Below the pieces are notes generated by a model. The model was not told the DNA's origin. It did not search any database and saw nothing but the letters and a program-made list of their open reading frames with translations. Both the position numbers and the translations under genes were made by a program. Below are positions 1 through 5,159 of a stretch of 8,074 nt of DNA, piece by piece. The stretch is from Thermoanaerobacterales bacterium (GTDB lineage Bacteria; Bacillota; Thermosediminibacteria; Thermosediminibacterales; Tepidanaerobacteraceae): NCBI GenBank assembly GCA_012841995.1, contig DUTQ01000242.1:1-8074 (forward strand), given 5' to 3'. The stretch's first letter is position 1. Every line of letters starts with the position of its first letter.

Positions 1-652
1 CCATTATTCGCACAAAGGCCAGTGCACCTTTGTATGAATCATACATAGAATCAAAGATTAAAGCTCGTAATGGTTTATCTTTTTGCCCTCTTGGAGCAGG
101 GATTTTTTTAACTATGGCTTCAAGCACTTCTTTAATTCCGATGCCTTCCTTAGCAGAAGTTAAAATGGCATCATCTGTAGACAACCCTATTATTTCTTCA
201 ATCTCTCTTTTTGTCTCATCAACATCGGCACTAGGAAGATCAATTTTATTTATTATTGGGATTATTTCAAGGTCATGTTCTAGTGCAAGATAGGTGTTTG
301 CAAGAGTCTGAGCTTCAATGCCTTGAGTTGCATCAACTATCAGAAGTGCACCTTCACATGCAGCAAGGCTCCGCGAAACCTCATAATTAAAATCCACATG
401 TCCCGGCGTATCTATTAGATTTAGAAGATAATCGTTCCCATCATCTGCATGATAGATCATCCTAACCGCCTTGGACTTTATAGTTATTCCCCTTTCCTTT
501 TCAAGATCCATTTTATCGAGAACTTGACTTTCCATTTCCCGGTCTGGAATGGTCCCGGTGTACTCAAGTATTCTATCAGCAAGGGTTGATTTGCCATGAT
601 CAATGTGGGCAATAATACAAAAATTCCTGATCCTTTTAAGGGGTATAGACAT
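1..652 (-). CDS. lepA: Translation elongation factor 4 (LepA), N-terminal part, cut by the window edge
   Basis: Ribosome-associated translational GTPase (EF-4/LepA) of the cytosol; the family acts on the elongating or assembling ribosome. About 217 of the usual ~600 residues are present, starting [20 protein letters not shown]. Visible G-domain motifs, in order: P-loop AHIDHGKST (about residues 14-22), switch I region ending RGITIK, switch [17 protein letters not shown], the LepA-typical run [20 protein letters not shown], the guanine-specificity motif NKIDLP and the SAKEGIG loop. The sequence ends at [12 protein letters not shown], just entering domain II. The ATG at 652 is preceded by GAGGAGG with a 6-base spacer after GGAGG. 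It lies 31 bases after the small membrane gene with no terminator between, so co-transcription from spoIIP is likely. Identification is firm; the C-terminal LepA-specific domain is outside the window. Confidence 0.97.
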   Translation of the reverse strand, partial: MSIPLKRIRNFCIIAHIDHGKSTLADRILEYTGTIPDREMESQVLDKMDLEKERGITIKSKAVRMIYHADDGNDYLLNLIDTPGHVDFNYEVSRSLAACEGALLIVDATQGIEAQTLANTYLALEHDLEIIPIINKIDLPSADVDETKREIEEIIGLSTDDAILTSAKEGIGIKEVLEAIVKKIPAPRGQKDKPLRALIFDSMYDSYKGALAFVRIM

Positions 653-683
653 CGTGTTCCTCCTCTTAAGATAGCTTCATTAT

Positions 684-1025
684 TTAATTATACATTTCTA
701 AAGGTTTTTTATCAAGATTTACTCTTCTTTGGCCAAAACTACATCTCACTTTTAAGATTGAAGGAATACAATATCTCTTCTCATTGACTATTATGCTTAT
801 TTGTTTTCGCTCGGCATGAAAATCCCCAACTTTGTAAATTTTCTTCAAATTAATGTTTTTGCCCATGAAAAAGATATCATATGCTCTATCTTTTAAACAC
901 AGGTCAAAACTCCTAGGTCTAGCATCAATACCCATCATTGCATTAACCCTGATTTCAGCAACCCTTAATCCAATGAATAATATAATAATAAATATTATCA
1001 TGACTGTTACAAAATCTTTATGCAT
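684..1025 (-). CDS. Small single-pass membrane protein of unknown function, between spoIIP and lepA
   Basis: I do not recognise this family. The 113-residue product starts MHKDFVTVMIIFIIILFIG: one strongly hydrophobic segment (about residues 5-22) followed by a basic ~90-residue tail with three cysteines, which suggests a membrane-anchored protein. The tail alternates polar and hydrophobic residues (KQISIIVNEKRYCIPSILKV), consistent with a small beta-rich domain, but this is only an inference. I chose the ATG at 1025 because AGGGTG (1040-1035) precedes it with a 9-base spacer; an upstream GTG at 1037 is in frame but lies inside that SD. It sits 47 bases after spoIIP and 31 bases before lepA. 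In B. subtilis a similarly small membrane gene, yqxA, occupies this slot, but I see no convincing sequence match to YqxA. Reality of the gene is supported by its SD, spacing and length. Confidence 0.72.
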   Translation of the reverse strand: MHKDFVTVMIIFIIILFIGLRVAEIRVNAMMGIDARPRSFDLCLKDRAYDIFFMGKNINLKKIYKVGDFHAERKQISIIVNEKRYCIPSILKVRCSFGQRRVNLDKKPLEMYN

Positions 1026-1072
1026 AATCTTTATCACCCTATCTTATATACTGCCTATGAACTAAGTCTTCT

Positions 1073-2239
1073 TTATTGTTGACCTGAATTTTGTTTTTCA
1101 TTCAGCATTAGATCATTCACAACATCTTGCAAAACATCAGCAAATATTTTTGCCGACTCAATAGATTCTTCCATAGTATTGCCATGGCTTCCGATCTCTA
1201 AAAGAACAGCTTTGTTTGATACATGCTGATTAAATCTATGTTGTCTAATATCAATTTCGCGGGTTATACCTGGATACTTTTCCTCTAACTTCTCATTTAC
1301 CAAAGTTGCAAATTGATAATTTTCCTTCCAATTGGGATGTGGAAAAACGCTGTCAGTTCCTATAACAAACATCATCCTTGAGTAAGTCTTGCCATCAATC
1401 ATAACTGTAGTTATTTCTCTTGATTTATTGGGTTCTAAAACAGGTGCATCTCTATGAAGGTCAATTACAATTTTAATTGAAGGATTGGCTTTTAATATGT
1501 TTTCAACTGTTTTAAGAGATTTGGTGTATGAGGTCATATGTGGAATATCATGAATAGTCTTATCATGTATTGTGCTCATCCCCATCTTATTCAATTCTTC
1601 AGCCATTACTTCACCAACTTTTGCTACAGTGAAGTTTAGATCTTCAATATGGTAAGATTTATCTGTAAGCTTATAATTGTATGCTTTTGACGGGGTATAC
1701 GATTCAGTTGTATGAGTATGAAAAATTAAAATTAATGGCTTGCCTTTTTCAAGTTCAATTTTTTCAATATTCGTGTTGTTATCTTCTGGAGCCTCAAGAG
1801 GATTTTTATCAGGTACATGTTCATTTTCAGGCTGCATAAGTTCACTGGGTATCAGTTCTGTCCCAGGAGTAATAGTCACTTGAGTTTTCATTAAACTCAC
1901 AAGGGGTATTTGCATAGATATATAGCTTTCCGGGCTATTGATATCAACATTTGTGATGGCTTTTGAAATAAAGCCCATTGTTTCTTTAACGTCAAAAAGA
2001 GGCGATTTTTGCATTTCAAACCTTGAAAGTATTGGCATTCCCCAGCAGATGATTTTTTTCAACGATGAATTGTCAAGTTTTTTTAGAAAATCCGGAGTCA
2101 CATTTACTTTTTCACTTGCAGCAAAAACCGGTACGGTTTTATCAAAGCGAACTGTTTTAAAAGAAATTGTCAGCATCAAAGCAATGAAGACAAAAATTAG
2201 GATATATTTTTTTATTTTTATTACCTTAAAACGTATCAT
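1073..2239 (-). CDS. spoIIP: Stage II sporulation protein P (SpoIIP), septal peptidoglycan amidase/endopeptidase
   Basis: SpoIIP is the membrane-anchored cell-wall hydrolase that, with SpoIID and SpoIIM, thins septal peptidoglycan and drives engulfment of the forespore. The 388-residue product has an N-terminal basic stretch and one membrane segment (about residues 12-30), then a linker rich in Pro/Asn/Glu (about 125-165), then the SpoIIP catalytic domain. Motifs seen there are FHTHTTESYTPS (near 173), IDLHRDAP (near 259) and AVLLEIGSHGNTMEES (near 344), which carry the His and Glu residues expected of this zinc amidase family. I chose the ATG at 2239 because AAGGGTG (2254-2248) lies 8 bases upstream; a TTG at 2257 is in frame but has no SD. 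In Bacillus spoIIP is sigma-E dependent; I could not see a convincing sigma-E promoter here. It follows gpr but is separated from it by a hairpin. Confidence 0.96.
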   Translation of the reverse strand: MIRFKVIKIKKYILIFVFIALMLTISFKTVRFDKTVPVFAASEKVNVTPDFLKKLDNSSLKKIICWGMPILSRFEMQKSPLFDVKETMGFISKAITNVDINSPESYISMQIPLVSLMKTQVTITPGTELIPSELMQPENEHVPDKNPLEAPEDNNTNIEKIELEKGKPLILIFHTHTTESYTPSKAYNYKLTDKSYHIEDLNFTVAKVGEVMAEELNKMGMSTIHDKTIHDIPHMTSYTKSLKTVENILKANPSIKIVIDLHRDAPVLEPNKSREITTVMIDGKTYSRMMFVIGTDSVFPHPNWKENYQFATLVNEKLEEKYPGITREIDIRQHRFNQHVSNKAVLLEIGSHGNTMEESIESAKIFADVLQDVVNDLMLNEKQNSGQQ

Positions 2240-2280
2240 GCTAATCACACCCTTCAAATAAGCATATTCAGTTTCAATAA

Positions 2281-2309
2281 AATAAATGAGGCAAAAAACC
2301 TCATTTATT
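2281..2309 (-). terminator. Hairpin overlapping the gpr stop codon
   Basis: A perfect 11-bp stem, AATAAATGAGG (2281-2291) against CCTCATTTATT (2299-2309), with a 7-base A-rich loop. The gpr TAA (2307-2305) lies inside the promoter-proximal arm. On the minus strand the distal arm itself is U-rich and is followed by TTATTG, so the U-tract is short and broken. It may terminate the gpr transcript weakly, or protect its 3' end, while leaving spoIIP to its own promoter. Confidence 0.6.
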
Positions 2310-3279
2310 GAATAAATGTACTAACTTCATCATATTCAATTCCCGGGTGTAGAGCTAGATTTATTCCACCCGCTAATACTCTTGCGGTGTTGTCAATTAA
2401 TGAATCTATTTCTTTAGGGGTTACTACAAGCTGCCCTACAAAGGGAGACATTACTTCGCAAATAAGTTGGTATTTCTCTTCTTTGTCAAGTTCTTCAAGC
2501 ACCTTATAAAACTCGCTCCCTTTTTGCGCCTGCCTAATAAATTGACCTATTAACATATCTAATGTATCATTTGCCATAGTTGCAGCATCTACTACTGTGG
2601 GAACACCCATGGCAACTACAGGGACTTTAAGTGTATCTTTTGTTATTCCCATGCGCTTGTTTCCAATACCTGACCCGGGATAAACCCCTGTATCGCTAAT
2701 TTGAATTGTTGTGCTTATTCGCTCCATGCTTCGCGCCGCTAATGCGTCAATAGCAATAATAAGGTTTGGCTTAACTTTTTCTACAAGACCTTTTATTATC
2801 TCACCAGTCTCTATACCCGTTATTCCCAATACGCCAGGAGATACAGCGCAAACTGGGCGTATTCCGTTTTCTGAGCTAAACCTTTCAGGCATAAAATCCA
2901 CTAAATGTCTTGTGATAATAAGTTTCTCAATAACCTTTGGACCAAGTGAATCAGGTGTTACATTCCAATTCCCAAGCCCAATGACTAAAACCGTTGCATC
3001 AATGGGAATATCAGTAACTTTGTTGAGTTCATCGGCAAGGTTTTTGCTTACTTCTTCGGCAAGTTCAGGGTCTTTATCCTTAAGATGTGGAATTTCCAAA
3101 GTCACATAATACCCTAATGGCTTACCCATAGCCTCGGAACCCTGTTCATTTTCTATTTTTACACGTGTTATTGTCATTTCTTCGGTTTTTTCAGTATCTA
3201 TAACAACACCGGGAATCTCCTTTTTGCCTGTGAGTTCTCTCGCTTCAATTGCAAGGTCGGTCCTTATACTCGGATTGAT
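2305..3279 (-). CDS. gpr: GPR, germination protease for small acid-soluble spore proteins; start codon appears to be ATC
   Basis: GPR is the atypical aspartic protease (family A25) made in the forespore as a zymogen; at germination it degrades small acid-soluble spore proteins. The core is well conserved: VIGLGNWNVTPDSLGP, PGVLGITGIETGEII, IAIDALAARSMERI, TTIQISDTGVYPGSGIGNKR, VPVVAMGVPTVVDAAT and VTPKEIDSLID. The two aspartates proposed as catalytic (in TPDSLGP and AIDALA) are present. The first in-frame ATG (3177) would lose the family-typical N-terminus SIRTDLAIEARE, which is encoded in frame upstream. No ATG, GTG or TTG lies in frame between that motif and the upstream TGA (3288-3286). 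An ATC at 3279 sits 6 bases after AGGGGGGTGA, so I place the start there (324 residues). The alternative is a one-base error in the A run. Any propeptide would be very short compared with Bacillus (about 15 residues). It is coupled to the holin-like gene. Confidence 0.9.
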   Translation of the reverse strand: MNPSIRTDLAIEARELTGKKEIPGVVIDTEKTEEMTITRVKIENEQGSEAMGKPLGYYVTLEIPHLKDKDPELAEEVSKNLADELNKVTDIPIDATVLVIGLGNWNVTPDSLGPKVIEKLIITRHLVDFMPERFSSENGIRPVCAVSPGVLGITGIETGEIIKGLVEKVKPNLIIAIDALAARSMERISTTIQISDTGVYPGSGIGNKRMGITKDTLKVPVVAMGVPTVVDAATMANDTLDMLIGQFIRQAQKGSEFYKVLEELDKEEKYQLICEVMSPFVGQLVVTPKEIDSLIDNTARVLAGGINLALHPGIEYDEVSTFIQ

Positions 3280-3285
3280 GTTTTT

Positions 3286-3295
3286 TCACCCCCCT
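3286..3295 (-). promoter_or_regulatory. Strong SD that decides the gpr start (AGGGGGGTGA)
   Basis: AGGGGGGTGA (3295-3286 on the minus strand) is followed by the spacer AAAAAC and then ATC at 3279. The same ten bases precede rpsT, followed by AAAGAT and TTG; the holin-like gene has GGAGGTGA, six bases, then ATG. All three use a 6-base spacer after GGTGA/GGGTGA, which points to ATC as the initiating codon. The SD overlaps the TAG stop of the upstream holin-like gene (3296-3294), so translation is probably coupled. Confidence 0.75.
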
Positions 3296-3620
3296 ATCGA
3301 AGTTCTGTGGGTACAAACATATCAATTACCCCTATTACTACTGAAGCAAGTAGCGCTCCCCACCAGGTTACACTCATGGCTGGGACAAGATATTGGGCAA
3401 AATAAATTACCACTGCTGAAGTAATAAACCCTACTATTCCTCGGTTTTGTGGAGAAACTTTGTCTCCTAAAAGACTTTCCGCAATAAATCCCAACACAGC
3501 GATAATTATTGCTGCAATGAGCGCTCCTGTAAAACCAGCTACTTTAAAGCCAGGTAGAACAAAACTTACTAACATTAATACTAGTGCTGACACAATAAAT
3601 CTAATTATCATACCTACCAT
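3294..3620 (-). CDS. Small four-helix membrane protein of the phage-holin 4_2 superfamily (Mycobacterial 4-TMS holin type)
   Basis: The 108-residue product is almost wholly hydrophobic with about four membrane segments: residues 4-23, 28-50, 62-80 and 84-103, joined by a short polar turn SLLGDKVSPQNRG. The two halves resemble each other: SFVLPGFKVAGFTGALIAA and AQYLVPAMSVTWWGALLAS are followed by IIIAVLGFI and VVIGVIDMF, the internal repeat typical of this superfamily. The ATG at 3620 follows GGAGGTGA (3634-3627) at 6 bases. The name comes from sequence similarity; chromosomal members are widespread in Firmicutes and their role is unknown, so no prophage is implied. It ends 14 bases before the proposed gpr start, with its TAG inside the gpr SD, which suggests joint expression and possibly a role in the spore or forespore. 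That link is inference from position. Confidence 0.85.
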   Translation of the reverse strand: MVGMIIRFIVSALVLMLVSFVLPGFKVAGFTGALIAAIIIAVLGFIAESLLGDKVSPQNRGIVGFITSAVVIYFAQYLVPAMSVTWWGALLASVVIGVIDMFVPTELR

Positions 3621-3648
3621 TTGTCTTCACCTCCATTTTGTATTACGG

Positions 3649-3678
3649 TATTATGATAACCGCAAGATTTTCATAATA
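3649..3678. repeat. 8-bp inverted repeat in the leader of the holin-like gene
   Basis: TATTATGA (3649-3656) and TCATAATA (3671-3678) are perfect inverted repeats separated by 14 bases, 29-58 bases upstream of the holin-like start codon. The position suits an operator or a leader hairpin for the holin-gpr transcript. On the minus strand it also contains CATAATA, a sequence like the -10 element of forespore sigma factors, but I found no matching -35 at the right distance. The AT-rich background makes chance a real possibility. Confidence 0.35.
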
Positions 3679-3705
3679 TGCAAAATGTAATTTTTTCGCC
3701 GCTGC

Positions 3706-3734
3706 TTGCAATTTGAGAGACGAAATGATAAAAT
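3706..3734 (+). promoter_or_regulatory. Sigma-A type promoter of rpsT
   Basis: TTGCAA (3706-3711) and TAAAAT (3729-3734) are separated by exactly 17 bases, matching a housekeeping promoter with a 4/6 -35 and a 5/6 -10. Transcription would begin near 3741, giving a short leader of about 25 bases that holds the SD. TTGCAA is self-complementary, so the same hexamer could serve as a -35 on the minus strand (with TACATT 16 bases away), but that -10 is poor. Confidence 0.62.
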
Positions 3735-3750
3735 AACCATAGTATTTTTT

Positions 3751-3760
3751 AGGGGGGTGA
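3751..3760 (+). promoter_or_regulatory. Strong SD that decides the TTG start of rpsT
   Basis: AGGGGGGTGA (3751-3760) stands 6 bases before the TTG at 3767. It is identical over ten bases to the SD of gpr on the other strand. The strong SD offsets the weak start codon and fixes the start at 3767, giving the conserved S20 N-terminus PNIKSAKKR. Confidence 0.8.
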
Positions 3761-3766
3761 AAAGAT

Positions 3767-4042
3767 TTGCCAAATATAAAGTCAGCTAAGAAACGGGTTC
3801 GACAGACGGAAAAAAGAACCCTTCATAATAACCGTCTCAAAACTCAAATGAGATATACTGTAAAAAAGTTTAATGAAGCCTTAAATTCGTCTGATTCCGA
3901 AAACATAAAAGAATGTTTTTCAAATGCCGTAAAAGTTATCGATAAAGCCGTTTCCAAAGGAATTATTCATAAAAATACTGCAGCCAGAAAAAAATCCAGT
4001 TTGCATAGAAAGCTCACAGAAGCCAATACATCAGCAAGTTAA
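3767..4042 (+). CDS. rpsT: 30S ribosomal protein S20, TTG start
   Basis: S20 binds 16S rRNA in the body of the small subunit and helps early 30S assembly. The 91-residue product is the usual length (85-90) and strongly basic. It shows the family signature: PNIKSAKKRVRQTEKRTLHN at the start, then RYTVKKF, a variable acidic middle, and KAVSKGIIHKNTAARKKSSL near the end, all expected to form long helices. Translation starts at TTG behind AGGGGGGTGA. E. coli rpsT also starts with UUG, and there S20 represses its own translation; similar autoregulation here is an inference. It is monocistronic: its own promoter lies upstream and a strong terminator starts 4 bases after the stop. It is the only plus-strand gene in the window and converges on holA. 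Confidence 0.98.
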   Translation: MPNIKSAKKRVRQTEKRTLHNNRLKTQMRYTVKKFNEALNSSDSENIKECFSNAVKVIDKAVSKGIIHKNTAARKKSSLHRKLTEANTSAS

Positions 4043-4045
4043 CCT

Positions 4046-4075
4046 GCGTAAGCCTATCGCTTACGCGATTTTTTT
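4046..4075 (+). terminator. Rho-independent terminator of rpsT
   Basis: GCGTAAGC (4046-4053) pairs perfectly with GCTTACGC (4059-4066) over 8 bp with the 5-base loop CTATC; GA follows and then seven T residues (4069-4075). It begins 4 bases after the rpsT stop. This is a textbook intrinsic terminator on the plus strand. Confidence 0.9.
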
Positions 4076-4106
4076 AATTTATAAAAAAGACAGCATATAG
4101 CAAAAC

Positions 4107-4135
4107 AGGTGGTTTCCGCTTATCAGCAGCCACCT
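4107..4135 (-). terminator. Second hairpin between rpsT and holA
   Basis: AGGTGGTT (4107-4114) pairs with AGCCACCT (4128-4135) over 8 bp with one T/G (plus) or A/C (minus) position and a 13-base loop. On the minus strand the stem is followed by GTTTTGC, a short U-tract. It could back up termination of the comEC-holA transcript, but it may have no function. Confidence 0.4.
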
Positions 4136-4148
4136 ACCAAGTAACTAT

Positions 4149-4181
4149 AAAAGGTCACCTTTATAAAAAAGATGACCTTTT
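4149..4181 (-). terminator. Hairpin 2 bases after the holA stop, probable terminator
   Basis: AAAAGGTCA (4149-4157) and TGACCTTTT (4173-4181) form a perfect 9-bp stem around a 15-base loop. On the minus strand the stem starts right after the holA TAA (4186-4184) and its distal arm ends TTTT followed by ATAGTT. The long loop and short U-tract make it weaker than the rpsT terminator, but position supports a 3'-end role for holA. The symmetric ends could also act on plus-strand read-through. Confidence 0.6.
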
Positions 4182-4183
4182 AA

Positions 4184-5146
4184 TTATATTGAAATCTTTG
4201 TTATTAAAAATTCTATACCTGACTTTTCGTCTATTCTTCCCCTTTTTAAATCAATATCCAATTGCTGACATAACTTAGCTGCTTCCTTTAACTCATTTTG
4301 AGAAAATTTTTTGGACTGATGCAATGCTTTCCTCAAAACAAATGGATGTAGACCTGTTCTTTCTTTTATCTCATTAAACTCCATATCTTGCATGCTTTTA
4401 ACCAAGATCAGGTTTGTAATATGTTTTGAGATCATAAATAAGATTAGGATGCTTTTCTCTCCTTGATCAAGTAAATTGTTAAAAACCCCTATTGCCTTGC
4501 TAGGCATTTTTTCCCCAATATAGTCCATCATTTCAAATATGGTATTTTCTAGGGATTTCGAAAAAATAGCCTCAAGATCGTCTTTTTGAATTTGTGTATT
4601 GTCTTTCACATATGACACTAATTTTTTTAATTCACTGTCAGTCTGAAAGAGATCCTGTGTATACTGAGCTAGAATACGAGCACACGACATGTCGATTTTC
4701 TTTTTGTAAAGAGATGCCCTCTCTACAATCCATTTTGCCTTGGCATTTAATGATGGTGCCGAAAACTCATGGACAACTCCTTTCTTTTGTACAAGCTTAA
4801 ATATCTTCTTTCTGCGATCAGCTTTCAAGCACGTAAAAACTAAATACGTATATTTTGGCATATTTTCTATGCAATCTAAAAGTTTTTCCATGTCATAATT
4901 TCCTACAGCCCGAGATTTCCCTGATTCAAAAATTACAGCATCACGCACAACTACCAGTTTCTCATCTTGCATCATGGGAACAGTGACAACAGCATTGATA
5001 ATTTCATCTGAAGAAACATTTTTGCCATCAAGCACTATGTAATTAACTTGTTCTAAATGTTCTTCTACTATTTTCCTTTTAATCTTTTCTACTTGTTGTT
5101 CAATTAAAAATTTTTCTTCTCCGAAAAACAGATAAAGGTTTTTCAT
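4184..5146 (-). CDS. holA: DNA polymerase III, delta subunit (clamp-loader wrench)
   Basis: Delta is the clamp-loader subunit that opens the beta sliding clamp so that it can be placed on primed DNA. The 320-residue product is close to the usual 330-345. It begins MKNLYLFFGEEKFLIEQQVE, the family-typical LxGEExFLI start. The N-terminal RecA-like domain continues with VVTVPMMQDEKLVVVRDA (near residue 55), where the clamp-binding helix of delta lies, and YLVFTCLKADRRKKIFK (near 98). The C-terminal collar domain is all-helical, with SILILFMISKHITNLILV and the family-typical end DLKRGRIDEKSGIEFLITKI. No P-loop is present, as expected for delta. The ATG at 5146 follows AGGAG (5160-5156), whose first A is the last base of the comEC stop codon, so translation is coupled to comEC. 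In B. subtilis yqeN (holA) also follows comEC. Confidence 0.95.
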   Translation of the reverse strand: MKNLYLFFGEEKFLIEQQVEKIKRKIVEEHLEQVNYIVLDGKNVSSDEIINAVVTVPMMQDEKLVVVRDAVIFESGKSRAVGNYDMEKLLDCIENMPKYTYLVFTCLKADRRKKIFKLVQKKGVVHEFSAPSLNAKAKWIVERASLYKKKIDMSCARILAQYTQDLFQTDSELKKLVSYVKDNTQIQKDDLEAIFSKSLENTIFEMMDYIGEKMPSKAIGVFNNLLDQGEKSILILFMISKHITNLILVKSMQDMEFNEIKERTGLHPFVLRKALHQSKKFSQNELKEAAKLCQQLDIDLKRGRIDEKSGIEFLITKISI

Positions 5147-5159
5147 AATTCACAACTCC

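Noticed and set aside
30..293. Plus-strand open frame opposite lepA
   Set aside because: Antisense shadow of the conserved LepA G domain; no SD and no recognisable protein.
2122..2140. 7-bp inverted repeat AAAACCG/CGGTTTT in spoIIP
   Set aside because: Short, inside a certain coding region, and no link to a start, stop or promoter.
2240..2257. TTG at 2257 as spoIIP start
   Set aside because: It lies directly against the SD AAGGGTG used by the ATG at 2239 and has no SD of its own.
2711..3109. 132-codon plus-strand open frame opposite gpr
   Set aside because: No SD, low-complexity Ser/Thr/Ile composition typical of the antisense of a coding region, and gpr on the other strand is certain.
3280..3289. 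Programmed -1 frameshift on the A-rich slippery run in the gpr leader
   Set aside because: Moving from the GTG frame to the RTDLA frame needs a +1 shift, the wrong direction for an A AAA AAC slip, and the GTG is part of the SD.
3294..3620. Prophage remnant suggested by the holin-type protein
   Set aside because: No endolysin, integrase, structural genes or attachment repeats nearby; this superfamily is common on chromosomes.
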